DNA of 64,000 bases from Ceratobasidium sp. AG-K. Its lineage: Eukaryota > Basidiomycota > Agaricomycetes > Cantharellales > Ceratobasidiaceae. Shown one piece after another: positions 23,103 through 34,543 of the stretch. Both the position numbers and the translations under genes were made by a program. Position 1 is the first letter of the stretch, and each line of letters begins with the position of its first letter. The DNA is taken from contig JAWNGF010000007.1 in NCBI GenBank assembly GCA_037039685.1, positions 496,001-560,000 of the forward strand. Direction: 5' to 3'. Below the pieces are notes generated by a model. It saw only the letters and a program-made list of their open reading frames with translations. It had not been told where the DNA came from and made no database searches.

Positions 23103-25747
23103 CTACCATTCACCCTCGCCATTGTCCTCGACCTTGGTGCCAGCACTTCCCACATCACTCACTCCAGTGTCGCTATCATTTCCAGCTTCACTCCCTTCCT
23201 CAAGCGCTTCAACGTCCTCGATGTGGTCGACTTCCATCGCCTCGGTGCCCAGCAATGCTCCTCCAACGATGGGATCAACTGGTGGGGTTGAGAGCTTTCG
23301 CCCGGGGACGTGTGAGTGGTATTTCTTCTCCTGGATGTGTTTCCGTAGGAAAGCTAAGGTGTTTGATATAGCCGGGGGTGGGTGGTTCAATGTTGATTTG
23401 CTTAAGTAGAACCACTCTTCAACGATATCATGTATATGTTGGTAGGAAACAATTAACGGTGATTCCTTGATTATATGATCCACCGTGTGATTTGGACCAC
23501 CTCCTGCATGAATAACCTTGTGCATCAGGTTGTTTCTCTCAACGACCCAGTCCACACCACGGAAACCTCCAGTTTTTCCAGTAGGATTCACCAGCCAGTT
23601 CATGCGAACCACCTCAGCAAATCTCTTGGGCCAAATCCGCTTCAAGTTGAGTAAAAATCGAGTGACATACTCAGCGTACTTATGTTTGCCAGTGTACTTC
23701 CAGATACAAATCCAGAACGGCAGCAAGTCCTCTAACCAACCCACATCGCCATGGCGTCGAGCATGTCGCAAAGCTGTCCAGAGGAGTGCCTCCCGTAGGA
23801 ATAGCTTCGTAGCATCATTGGTCATGTCGTACGCTGTCGGATTTGCCTCATGCGAGGGTGTAAACAGCCCAATATCAGCTACGTAAGTCTCAACAATTTC
23901 GTACGACGCCAAGTTGATTTGGTCCCAGGTTGGCTGCCAGTCTTCTAACGAAACGTTGTATCGCCTGTGAACCAGATCGCGCCATGCCTCAACTACAAGA
24001 GCCACAGTAGCATAGTACACGGTGTGTTTCAGCATTCGGTGGTCGGGTTTTGTTGATAATTTCTTGCTATCTCGAGGCCGTGTGAGACTGCATAGATGAT
24101 ATATTGAGCTTGGCTCCATCGGCTTGCCTGAACTCGGGTCATGGCCCTCGAGATGAAGTCGCCAGATCGAATCCATGACCGCCATTTCGATGTGCAGAAA
24201 CCCGGGCACAAACTGTACGTATTGTAGTCGATTTTGAGGAATTTCTTCGATACTGCGGCTGTCCTGCACGTTCCACAGCTTCTCGCCCGTCCCAAGGTCT
24301 CCATGAACAATCATAACATGGTCTTCAAGCCACGGATCGCAGTTTTTCATCCCTCCTTGCACCAACAACTTCTCCACCACCACAGCGTTCCCCGAATTCA
24401 ACGAAACACTGACATTCATTGCCTGGGCAGGTCGTTGAATTGTTTTTGTTATGGGTATGGTTCTTTTGGATGCTGGCTGCCCAAGGTGCGTTTTCATTTT
24501 GTGTTTTAGGTTTGGGAGCAGCGTGTCAACGTCTTCAAGTAGCAGGAAGCTTCTGATATGCCAGGCCAAGCAAGACTGTATACTAAGAGGATGTGTAGCG
24601 GGTCCAACGCCTGCTGATTGCATAAGGTCCATCAGACTTCCGTGTGTCGGCCAAACCGGTGCATGTGTCTTGTCTCTTTTGGGGTTGTATTCCGAGGCAG
24701 CCCATAGATCCTGAGCAACACGGAGGTCTTCTTTACTTGCACACTGGAGTGGCAGGAATGTCCCAGTCGTGATGTGAGCCAAAGTTCCGCTGTACTCGAT
24801 GGTTGGAGCCTCGGTTGCACGGTTGATATCAAGGTTGTCATAAGCGAAAGCTTTGGGCTCCTCGCCCAGGAGAATGGTTCGTAGGCTCTCAATTGCGTTC
24901 TCGGACATCGAGTTGACCATGTTATTGATTGATGATGGTGAAAGCCCGAGACCGGCATGTGCAAGGACCTCAACAACTGACTCAGGGGTATGTGTCGAGT
25001 GTGCGAAGAGGGCTATCAAGGTCTGTAACCCATTGCATTTCATGTTGACATTCTGCATCAATACACTGAGAACTGTGACAGCACGCTAGGTTGGTTTCAG
25101 TTTACGAGGTTAAACTCCACGGAGAGTGTACTCACAACAATGGATAATTCAGTTCGTCGCCCCTGGGCATCACGGCTCTCGACACGATGACCTTTTGCTG
25201 TTCGAATGTCAACAATCCACATACCCTCCTCAAGATCCAGGCTATCGCATCCGGTAACATTGCTAAACTGGCTCGTGCCGGGTACTAACTCCGTTAAATA
25301 GTTATCGTTTGTGTCGAGTCGTGTTACAGCTTTTTGTGCAAGCTGGGCGTTCAATAAAAGCTGAACAAGTCGCCAAAGTCTGGGGCATCCTTTCTCCATT
25401 TTCTCTGCCATTCGAGCCCGTGAAAACTGGCTGAGCTTCTCGGCGGACATTTGGGCGGCATTGAAGTGAAACCCCTGGGATTTTTCAGCGATTGCGCTCA
25501 ACTCGTTTATGAAGCAACGTGTCGATATGTTGTAGGCGATTTGGCGTGTAGTTCTTTCAGTGTCCTTATTATACAACAAGGCCGCTATAACTCGATTAAG
25601 ATTTTTCGGTGACTGGAGCGCCGAGAACAAGTGAGCACAGATCGGGGTTTGGGAATTTTCAGTGATTGTGACAATTAGATCAACGAGGTTGATGTTTTCG
25701 GACTGTAGAAGTGATGAAAAACGTTGTAGTTGGTTGATCGATAGCAT
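23103..25747 (-). CDS. DUF6589-family protein, candidate transposase of the 18-kb element
   Basis: Two exons: 25747-25136 and 25085-23103, with a 50-bp GT-AG intron, phase 0, giving 864 residues and no internal stop. Family-like landmarks are AYDNLDIN (about residue 287), MIVHGDLGTGEKLW, QFVPGFLHIEMAVMDSIWR, LLPFWICIWKYTGKHKYAEY and FRGVDWVVERNNLMHK. DUF6589 proteins are abundant in Agaricomycetes and of unknown function. The Asp of YDN, the Asp of HGD and the Glu of VVERNN would make a reasonable DDE-type triad (inference). The C-terminus is acidic and disordered. The start codon lies 57 bp inside the right TIR, mirroring the helicase at the left. It is the only intact gene of the element and so the best transposase candidate. 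Confidence 0.7.
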
Positions 25748-25803
25748 GTCAACTTGGCCTGGTTCACGCGCGTGTCGGTGACCTCAAGACAAGGACCACC
25801 TCC

Positions 25804-26034
25804 GGGTTTGCCACCGGACTCTTGTCGGAATCAGGGATTTACCGCACAGGCTATACTAGGTGCTGGGCATGAGGTCATTTCGTTGATTTTTCAGGGACTG
25901 CACCCCAACACCAGCACATGTAAATACAAATAAACTTGCAAGTTGCGCCAGTCTCTCGTGCACGCTCGGTGGCGAAAAGGACCCTGATTTGAGCCCTGAG
26001 ATCACGTGTGCACGAGAGACTGGGAAGGAGTCTG
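25804..26034 (-). repeat. Right terminal inverted repeat (231 bp)
   Basis: Inverted copy of 8057-8287. The inner edge is 57 bp upstream of the DUF6589 start codon, so this TIR probably acts as its promoter. Confidence 0.9.
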
Positions 26035-26043
26035 CACCTCGAC
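26035..26043. repeat. Right target-site duplication CACCTCGAC
   Basis: Identical to 8048-8056. From here 77 bp remain to the ATG of the NACHT-WD40 gene. Confidence 0.85.
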
Positions 26044-26120
26044 CAGGAATATCCAGCGAAGCATGATGAGCGTCAAATCTGACGGAGCACGACCACCAGC
26101 AAACTTCGTACCTAGCTGCC

Positions 26121-29100
26121 ATGTCAGCGCGTAAATACTTCAATCGTGTTCGGGGAAAAGTCAAGGACAAAATCGAGTCCTTAGGTATCTCTGGAGGATC
26201 GGCCAGTTCCTTGCCTGGCGCTCCGCACGACCCTGTGCCCACCTCGATTCGAGCACAGTCTCACTCCCCCGGTCCAGTAGTCGGCGCCCAGTTGTCGCCA
26301 TCGCAGACCAACCACCAAGTTGGCGGCGCAGGCGATCCCACCCGAGAAAGCCGTCCACCAGTAAATACCGAAGCCAACTCCCCTCCTAGTGGCCCCCCTT
26401 CTCGATTCTCGGATAGCCAAGATGACGCTGCTCAGTTAGCGGTATCGTCCCTAGGTCTCACAGGTGCCTCACCTCCGACCAGCGCAGGTCCTGCACCCCA
26501 CGCCAACATCCCTGCACCCAACTCGCCTCTCCTACCCGCCTTGGCTTTGACCACTGGGACGCAAAACACGCCTACGCCGGCTGTCAATCCCGAACCGGTC
26601 GTGCAGGTCACGCCTTTCGGGTCGAATGAAGCTTCGGATCTAGCAGGCGTCGGCGATAGGGTCCAGTCCGAACCTTTCGACGCCACTCCCGGCCTTCAAG
26701 CAAACCCAGAGAACCCGGACCTCACATGCTTGACCAACTCATCCAACAAAGATGGGGGCAATCTCGCGCAGCCGACTGACTCGCAGCAGGAAAAGCCAAC
26801 CACCCAAGCCATGCGCTCGCCACCGAACCCCAAGGGCGCCTCGTCAATTATGACTCTCAGGTCCGAGCCTAGCACCGTGACTCCCACTCCTCCCTCTTCC
26901 ACCGCTATGAAGCCTGTGCCGACTGGGGCTCCCAAGACTTGGACGTGCTTTAACAGATTCCAACAAACCCTGGGTACAGAAATCGGGCTCGCACCCCTCA
27001 AGGCAGTTATGGGCGAGTTGGGAGGTTTCATAAGGTTGTGCGAGGTGAGTCAGGACGATTGTATTGATTGGGACTCAGCTTTGATCCATCGTCGTGGAGG
27101 ACACCGCAGCAGCTCAATCAGACTACGCGGCCCTGAAGAAGGAACTCGAAGAGCTGTTCAGCGCCCTTAGTACTCACATCTCCGGTGATGCTCCTCCAGC
27201 AATGACAGCAGGGATGAACAACCTATGCACGTATGTGGATCAGACTTCGTGCAGGTTCCCTTAACTTACATGTCTCTTGAGCAGCGCGATCGAGAACGAA
27301 CTGGACCAGATTTCGACAAAGGAGGAACGAGGAACAGCAAGGCGATACCTGGAAGCGAGTAAGGACATTGACGACATGATGGCATGTTACTGGCGAATTC
27401 ATGGACATCTGGAACGGCTGAGAGTAGGTCACGTCGAGAGTACCGGGATCGTTTGCGTGCTCATTGAGTGGAAGCTGAACGCAGACCTAAGCATATGGAA
27501 AATCCTGGATAAACAGGCAACCGTGAGTTCCTAACTCATATCCATCGCATTTTGCCCACGACAACCGCATGTGTATAGGAAATCCAACTGAACTCACTCA
27601 ATCCATCAAGATCTGCCTACTACAACTCCGCAGAAGCACAACAGATTGGCCGCCGGGAATGCACTCCTCATACACGGAAGCAGGTGCTAGCTGATCTGAG
27701 CCACTGGCGACATGACAGGGACCAAGAAAACATGTACTGGCTCAGCGGAATGGCTGGAACCGGCAAGACGACAATCGCTAGTAGCCTCTGCAAACTGCTC
27801 GATGAATCTCACGAGCTTGGCGCGAGTTTCTTCTGTACACGCCTCCGGCCCAAGTGTCGTGATGTCAAGCTCATTATCCCCACCATCGCATACCAGCTTG
27901 CTCGGTTCTCTCGTCCGTTCTGCCACGCGCTTTCCTCGGCTCTGGAGCGGGACTCTGAGCTGCATGCCAAAATGCTTCCGATACAACTTGAGGGTCTGAT
28001 CGTCAGCCCGCTACGCGCAGCGGCAGCAGCTCTACCTCAAGACCTTGTCGTAGTGGTCGACGCCCTGGACGAATGCGAAGACGCCGCGGCAGTCGGCGAG
28101 CTACTCAAGAATCTCGCCCAATGCGCCCCCGACCTCCCACTCAAGATCTTTGTGTCGAGCCGCCCAGAGTTCCAGATTAGGCAAAATATTGGCGAGCCCA
28201 AGGCGAAGCTCATCCTGCACGAACTCGAGTCGTCGATCGTCAAGGATGACATCAAGCTGTACTTACAGGCCGAATTCAATAGCTACTCCGTATCCATCTG
28301 TGACGTAGATCTTTCCACCCTGGTCGAGCGCGCGGGAGTGCTTTTCATCTACGCTGCAACTGTCGTTCGCTACATTAGGACCGCAAACTCAGTCCCCCGC
28401 CGACAGAAGCGAGTGCAAACCGTGCTCGAGATGAATAGTTCAGCCTCTTCAAAAACAGGCACCCATATCGATGCCTTGTACAGCGCCATTCTCGACTCGG
28501 CTTTCGATAACCCTGACCTCGACAAAGATGACGCCATCAATATGAAGCTCGTCCTGGACACGGTTGTATGCGCACAGGAACCACTGACAATCCGAGGCTT
28601 GGCCGGACTTCTCGGGCTGGGGGATGAGAGCTCGGTGCAAGATGCGCTAGAACCACTGTGGTCAGTGGTTCACGTCTCCAGCCAAGATCAACTCGTCGCC
28701 ACGCTCCATGCATCATTTCCCGACTATATGTTTGACCAGTCGCGATCCAGGACTCGTGGTTGCCTACGCGAAGCACATCATGGAAGACTGGCGGAGCTAT
28801 GCTTAGATCGGATTAGCAGCAATGAGAAGCAGTTCAACGTCTGCGAGTTGAAGTCCTCGTACGTGTTTGACGAGAAGGTTGAAGGCCTCGATGAGCAAGT
28901 GAAACAATATATTCCTGAAGACCTGTTCTATGCTTGCCGGTATTGGGCTATACATCTAGAGCTTGGAGGGCCATCAACCGACCGATTACCAAGAATACAC
29001 TCGTTCCTGGCGGATCGACTACTACTCTGGATGGAAGTGTTAAACCTGAAGAAACGAATGAACATCGGTGCTTCGATGATGCAAATAGCTAGGCTGTGGT

Positions 29101-31275
29101 GCGAGGTAAGTGTAGCCCATACTTCAATGCAAGCTTGCAAAGGAAAATAAGATGAATCTGGAAGGGAGATGCCCCACCGGAAACTAAAGACCTGGTTCAC
29201 GACGCATGGCGATTTGTTACGATGTTTGCAACGAATGACATCTCGCGTAGCACTGCGCATCTATACATTTCGATGTTGGCATCATGGCCAAGTTCAGGGT
29301 CGCTTGCCAGCTGTTATGGGCAGCGGGTCAAGGGGCTGAGCCGAGTGGGAGGGAGTGGGATGACGAGGCGACAGCTTGCACTACTTGGTGTTCTGAATGC
29401 AGGAGGAGAAATCACTTCGATTGGGCTCTCATCCGACGGTACACGCATCGTCTCTAGCTCGAGGGACAACACCGTTCGGGTGTGGGACGCACAGACCGGC
29501 AAGCCGCTGCTTGACCCGCTCGAAGGGCACACCAGCTTGGTCCTTTCGGTTGGATTCTCAGCTGACGGCATGCGCATCGTCTCTGGCTCGGATGACAACA
29601 CGATGCGGGTATGGGACGCACAGACCGGGAAGTCGCTGCTCGACCCGCTCAAAGGGCACACCGACTCGGTCAACTCGGTTGGATTCTCAGCCGACGGCAT
29701 GCGCATCGTCTCTGGCTCGTCTGACAAGACCATCCGGGTGTGGGATGCACAGACCGGCAAGCTTCTGCTCGACCCGCTCAAAGGGCACACCTGGTCGGTC
29801 AACTCGGTTGGATTCTCAGCCGACGGCACGCGCATCGTCTCTGGTTCGGATGACAACACAATCCGGGTGTGGGATGCACAGACCGGCAAGTCGCTGCTCG
29901 ACCCGCTCATTGGGCACACCAGCTCGGTCCTTTCGGTTGGATTCTCACCCGACGGCATACGCATCGTCTCTAGCTCGGATGACAACACAATCCGGGTGTG
30001 GGATGCAAGGACCGGCAAGTCGCTGCTTGACCCACTCGAAGGGCACACCGACTCGGTCAACTCGGTTGGATTCTCAGCCGACAGCATGCGCATCTTCTCT
30101 GGCTCGGATGACTCCACGATCCGGGTGTGGGATGCACGGACCGGCAAATCGCTGCTCGACCCGCTCAAAGGGCACACCAGCTGGGTCAACTCGGTTGGAT
30201 TCTCAGCCGACGGCATGCGCGTCGTCTCTGGCTCTCTCGACAAGACCATCCGGGTGTGGGATGCACAGACCGGCAAGTCGCTGCTCGACCCGCTCATTGG
30301 GCACACCAGCTCGGTCAACTCTGTTGGATTCTCACCTGACGGCATGCTCATCGTCTCTGGCTCGGATGACTCCACAATCCGAGTGTGGGATGCACAGACC
30401 GGCAAGTCGCTGCTCGACCCGCTCAAAGGGCATACCCGCTCGGTCAGGTCGGTTGGGTTCTCAGCCGACGGCACGCGCATCGTCTCTGGCTCGTCTGACA
30501 AGACCATCCGGGTGTGGGATGCACAGACCGGCAAGTCGCTGCTCGACCCGCTCGAAGGACACACCAGCTCGGTCAGGTCGGTTGGATTCTCATCCGACGG
30601 CATGCTCATCGTCTCTGGCTCTCTTGACCACACAATCCGGGTGTGGGATGCACAGACCGGCAAGTCGCTGCTCGACCCGCTCATTGGGCACACTAGCTCG
30701 GTCCTTTCGGTTGGATTCTCAGCCAACAGCATACGCATCGTGTCTGGCTCGTCTGACAAGACAATCCGGGTTTGGGATGCACGGACCGGCAAGTCGCTGC
30801 TCGACCCGCTCAAAGGGCACACCAGCTGGGTCAACTCGGTTGGATTCTCAGCTGACGACATGCGCATCGTCTCTGGCTCGTCTGACAACACGATCCGGGT
30901 GTGGCATTCACCCAGATCCCTGATTCAGGTTCGCCTCACTTGCCAAACCTCTTATTCTTCGCAAACTTGCTAACTTCCTTTATCTATTCCGCTCGTGATT
31001 CTTGCTTTACTACACAGCCTTTTCGCAGCCACTCCTCTTCTTGGGCCCTTAATGAGCGTGGGTGGGTAGCAGACGAGCATCAACGATTGTTACTCTGGCT
31101 TCCTCCCGACCTACGCGACCGATTAGTGTTTTCCAACATGGTCTGCTTAATATCCCCCGATGGCTTCGTTGAACTCGATTTCTTGGGCGCCAAGCTTGGT
31201 GAATTCTGGATTGATTGCTACACACCTTGTCCACGCCTAGAGCCTGTTGCTGCTGCTTCCCATTTTTCCTCGTGA
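26121..31275 (+). CDS. NACHT-WD40 STAND receptor, HET-E-like
   Basis: Seven exons with consistent phases: 26121-27044, 27100-27230, 27285-27423, 27469-27522, 27579-29105, 29165-30928 and 31018-31275, about 1,598 residues. Residues 1-300 are Pro/Ser/Thr-rich and disordered; a helical segment follows. The NACHT NTPase has the P-loop GMAGTGKTT (about residue 472) and Walker B VVVVDALDE (about 573). After a helical spacer come twelve WD40 repeats (about residues 1007-1506), then a conserved C-terminal tail (RGWVADEH...LLLWLPPDLRD...ISPDGFVELDF). HET-E-type proteins sense non-self through the WD propeller and trigger cell death or incompatibility; this copy has no HET domain, so the N-terminal effector is unknown. 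The gene is intact, and a transposon ends 86 bp before its ATG, so its promoter has been displaced or replaced. Confidence 0.9.
29409..30907 (+). repeat. Twelve 129-bp WD40-encoding repeats, nearly identical
   Basis: RVW motifs recur exactly every 129 bp from 29477 to 30896 (eleven intervals). The core (DAQTGKSLLDPL, GHT, SVGFSADG, RIVSGS, DKTIRVWD) is almost invariant. Variation concentrates in two places: the two residues after GHT (SL, DS, WS, SS, SW, RS) and the residues around S-x-D-x-T (RDN, DDN, SDK, DDS, LDK, LDH). Those correspond to the hypervariable face of HET-E-type propellers. Confidence 0.9.
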
Positions 31276-31670
31276 CCGACCGCCTGTTTCCCTATCTTCC
31301 CCCTCATCTTTTCTACAGTTTGCGAATTTTTTATACCATCAGAGCGTTCTTCCCTGCCGTTCGAGTTGATGACTTTTTCTTCCAAATTTCCTCTTCCTGA
31401 TTTAGTTTTTCAAGTGCCTTGGGCAGTATTGCGTTATTGCTAGTGTCTGTATGTGCCTCACTACTGATGCAAACCTTTGCTGTATTTCAATCAACTTTTT
31501 TAATAAATAAAAATCGCGTGTATTATAAAGATGAGTCAGGGCCTGGCACTATGTGCAAACTTCTGTAGTGAAAGCGAGCAGAGAAGAGTGGGGAAGAGAC
31601 GAACACAGAAAAGAACTCTGCATGTAAGGCGTAGGAGAGAGTTCAACAAATAAATACACAGAGCTAAAAC
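31276..31670. other. Intergenic; AT-rich 3' region of the NACHT-WD40 gene
   Basis: No gene seen. AATAAA-like strings at about 31501-31508 may serve polyadenylation. Confidence 0.4.
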
Positions 31671-31935
31671 CTATCCAAGAGTGTCTGCGAAACGGCGCGT
31701 GGCCTTGATAAAGCCGAGAAGCGACTGGATTCCCCCGGGTGGGGACAAAAGGAAATCGACTGTGAGGAAATCCCGCCCCTTGGAGCCCAAGTGCTCGTGC
31801 CGATCCTCTCCGTGCGCTGGGCAGCGAATACGGAAGTGCGTGATTGTTTCCGGCTCTGTGTTGCAGTACTCGCAGAGTGTTGCTTCGGAGCAACCAATTC
31901 TGTACTCAATCCTTCGGAGTTTGGCATGTATACAA
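31671..31935 (-). pseudogene. Non-LTR retrotransposon (LINE) reverse transcriptase, C-terminal relic
   Basis: On the minus strand a short frame reads KLRRIEYRIGCSEATLCEYC, then ETITHFRIRCPAHGEDR and GGIQSLLGFIKATRRFADTLG before a stop at 31673-31671. The C-x2-C...H-x4-C spacing with preceding RIG is the terminal zinc-knuckle block of fungal LINE-type reverse transcriptases. Nothing upstream of 31935 continues it, so this is a 5'-truncated relic, the usual fate of LINE copies. Confidence 0.6.
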
Positions 31936-32627
31936 CTACTACTAGTCCTCTAGACGGTGACACCTGATGCTCTCGGCGATTTCTGACTGAGACCTTGCGA
32001 AAAATAATAAGTTAAATAGCCAGCTGTAAGCGATGAATCAGCGGAAAGCTCCTTGTTAAAGGATCCTTTCCGAGTCAGGGCTTATGAACAACACATCTCA
32101 GGAGCAAGTCTCACAATCGGTAACTTGGAGCTCCCGTGCCAAACGCGTTTTTCCAGTTGTGCCATTAACCATTAGAGATGTGCTGACACAAGCAAAAGGT
32201 ATATCTGTGAAGTTATTCGATTTTGCTCCTGTATTTTTAGTTCGATCTGGCCCCTTCCTAAATCGGGTCGGGTTCAAGGCCTCACAAGCTCAGCCCCAGT
32301 TGGACCCGGAGCTGTATTGCTTTCGAATCTAGCTGCAAATAACCCTCGAGGATGGGTTACGTTTGCTTTTCCGATGATATTTTTACGAGTGGCGTGTAGC
32401 CTATTGATCCTTGTAAAATGAGTATCGGGAATTGCCCTCGGGTCGAATTGTTACACGGAAACGCCGTCGACTGCAGCTCGCTTATGTAACCTGCTGAAGC
32501 GAATTTCTCTCCTGTTCGCCTGAGCTGTGCCTTCAGTATTGCAACTTCCACGCGCGTTTCCCAGACGGGCGGCCTGTACCATTGACGTAGATACGCTCTG
32601 GGTATATCGTTTATTATATCTCAAATT
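31936..32627. other. Intergenic
   Basis: No supported gene. A plus-strand frame at 32084-32332 begins with a string resembling the start of replication factor A subunits (PLTIRDVL), but there is too little to call. Confidence 0.35.
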
Positions 32628-34543
32628 ATGCTAGAGGTCTGGGGGCAACGAACACCTCATCCTCTGTGGGGTCCGCCACTGGACGAGTATCTCAAGGAAA
32701 CCGAAAGTCAGGCGCCTTCCAGGTATCTTCAACTGGACAAGATTATCGAGGCCCTCAACCAATTGAAGACTGGTAATGCTACTTGTGAGACCTTTGAGCT
32801 CTGCCTCACGCTGGTGAACGACCAAAATGCGCTTAGGTTACTTATTCGCGAGGATATCCTTTCGGGGTGTATGACGGCCCTCCGCGATTATTGTAAACAG
32901 AACTCTGTGAGCATCTTTGGTCACATTGATGGAATATGGCTAAGGTTAATATCCTCGGCGACGTAGCTCTTTGATTATGCTTACGGCTTTCTATCTCTAC
33001 GTACACTGGCGCTCATAATCCAAGTAGCCTTACTGGATTGTATCGATTCCAAGTCACTTTCAACCGTAATCAAGGATGGCAAATCGCATATTGTACTCAC
33101 TCGTAATGTGGCGATGATGGTCCAACAATGGATGAGCGTAGAGAATGACTATCGCCTCAAGGAAAAACGACAATTTCGAGATCTCAAGTGGACCCAGGAC
33201 CAAGCACGTGGAAACCAACTCGTATGCTTTCCGTCCGTTGGAGGGATGACGGAAGACGACATCGAATTCCTGTTGACGACACTCACTACAAACTCCGAGA
33301 TATGTCAACAACACTTTCGGTCTTCCAGGCTGCAGGGATTTTGCTCGATACTTTTCGTGATCTGGCAAAAGTTGATGCATGGTAATCGGTAAGTACGGCC
33401 AACCAACAACTTGCGCATAGTCCATGGACAACATTATAGGTTAACGACCCAATACAAGCAACTGGGCAATCTTGTCTATCGATACTGGCCCCGTGCATAC
33501 GATATAGAGCAGGGGGTGCTACGACATATGTTTATCTGGTCCATTGGCAGGCTTCGCAATGCCGGTTCCAACCTCCAGCTAGTATCGAATAGCGTTGGGG
33601 ACTTGCGTGCAGTAATAATAGCTTTTATCGATAAAGCCTATGTTCCCTGCATACCCAACGCTGATGCGATAGCCACGCACGATTTAGCGGGATTGGCCGA
33701 TTTTCTTGCCGAAGGGCTCAACCCCGAGGTGCTCGACTTGGTGGTTCCGCTTCTTGAGTCACTACTACTGAGAGCGTGGGATGAAATTGAAAATGGTGAT
33801 CCGCCGGATAACGAGGCTATTATGCGGCTGACAGCATCTACCTTGACGTAGGTTTTCGACGGACATGTTTCCTTGGTCGACTCTTATACCTTGTTCTTCA
33901 GAATTATATCCCGTAAATTCTTGAAAAGGATAGACTGGACCTCGCTTCTCACCTTGCTATTGGACGAGGTCGACCTAGTTAACCTTCTTGGGCGGGTACT
34001 CCTATTGGATGTTGAGGTACCTGAAGGCAAAATTAAAAGTGAGCGCGACATAGACCAGCGAGCTGAAATTCACACGGGCTAATGGCAATCGAAGACAATC
34101 CAATTACACTGTTTGGTCAAAAGACAATAGCCGGTATGCATGCCATGCATGAATGTGCACCGAAACTGGTTGCACACACCTTCAATCAGAGTTTTGATGA
34201 CTGGCTCAAAACTCTGCGCTGGATCTCATTCCAACATCCGGCAGACCTCGACCTTGGATCTAGAAAGGACCAATCCCGCCGAAAGAGATTGTGGATGGAG
34301 GTTGGGAAAGCTCTTGGATACGACAGAAAGCTATTCGTATGCGGGAATCCTCGTTGCTCAGGCGGCGACTATGCGAACATGGTCTGCGACCGGTGCAAAA
34401 TGGTGGCCTATTGTTGTCCAAAATGTCAAACGTCGTGAGTTCATGCGCTCCCATAGAGGTTCTATCACGTTTAACCTGTGTACAGGCACTGGTCTATGCC
34501 AGGCGGTAACGCGCATCGGCTGGTTTGCTCTTTGAATTTCTAA
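32628..34543 (+). CDS. MYND-type zinc finger protein
   Basis: Six exons: 32628-32906, 32967-33388, 33440-33847, 33902-34038, 34095-34434 and 34486-34543, giving 547 residues. The body is helical with no domain I know. The C-terminus is a MYND finger: CGNPRCSGGDY, CDRCKMVAYCCPKCQ, then HW and H...C across the last intron. MYND fingers bind proline-rich peptides; many Agaricomycete proteins of this length with a C-terminal MYND exist and are uncharacterised. Phases agree throughout and there is no premature stop, so it looks functional. The protein ends five residues after the last Cys. Confidence 0.8.

Larger units (their letters stand above)
8057..26034. mobile_element. 18-kb composite DNA transposon with 231-bp TIRs, RecQ-like helicase and DUF6589 genes
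   Basis: The ends are near-perfect 231-bp inverted repeats (8057-8287 and 25804-26034) starting CAGACTCC and flanked by the same 9-bp duplication. Genes native to this element appear to be a RecQ-like helicase reading rightward from 8358 and a DUF6589 gene reading leftward from 25747, converging near 23.1 kb. Without the nested 12.6-kb Plavaka element the original would have been about 5.4 kb. The near-identity of the TIRs (I count three mismatches) and the intact DUF6589 frame suggest fairly recent arrival, although the helicase is destroyed. The DUF6589 protein is the only candidate transposase left in the native part. Confidence 0.85.

Noticed and set aside
23033..23409. Plus-strand frames opposite the end of the DUF6589 gene
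   Set aside because: Ser/Pro-rich antisense of the acidic DUF6589 tail; part may be the last helicase exon but I could not place its splice site.
26432..27031. Minus-strand frames under exon 1 of the NACHT-WD40 gene
   Set aside because: Shadows of the Pro/Ser/Thr-rich exon; no introns or motifs of their own.
29314..30891. 525-codon minus-strand open frame and 508-codon second plus frame across the WD40 array
   Set aside because: The unit length (129 bp) is a multiple of three, so any frame lacking a stop in one unit stays open through all; the products are Ser/Pro or Arg/Ser/Cys-rich and meaningless, and the real frame is the WD40 one.
29409..30907. CRISPR-like regular repeats
   Set aside because: The periodicity is coding WD40 repeats; there are no spacers and the genome is eukaryotic.
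32084..32332. Frame starting like a replication factor A subunit (PLTIRDVL)
   Set aside because: Eight suggestive residues are not enough and nothing downstream continues the OB fold.
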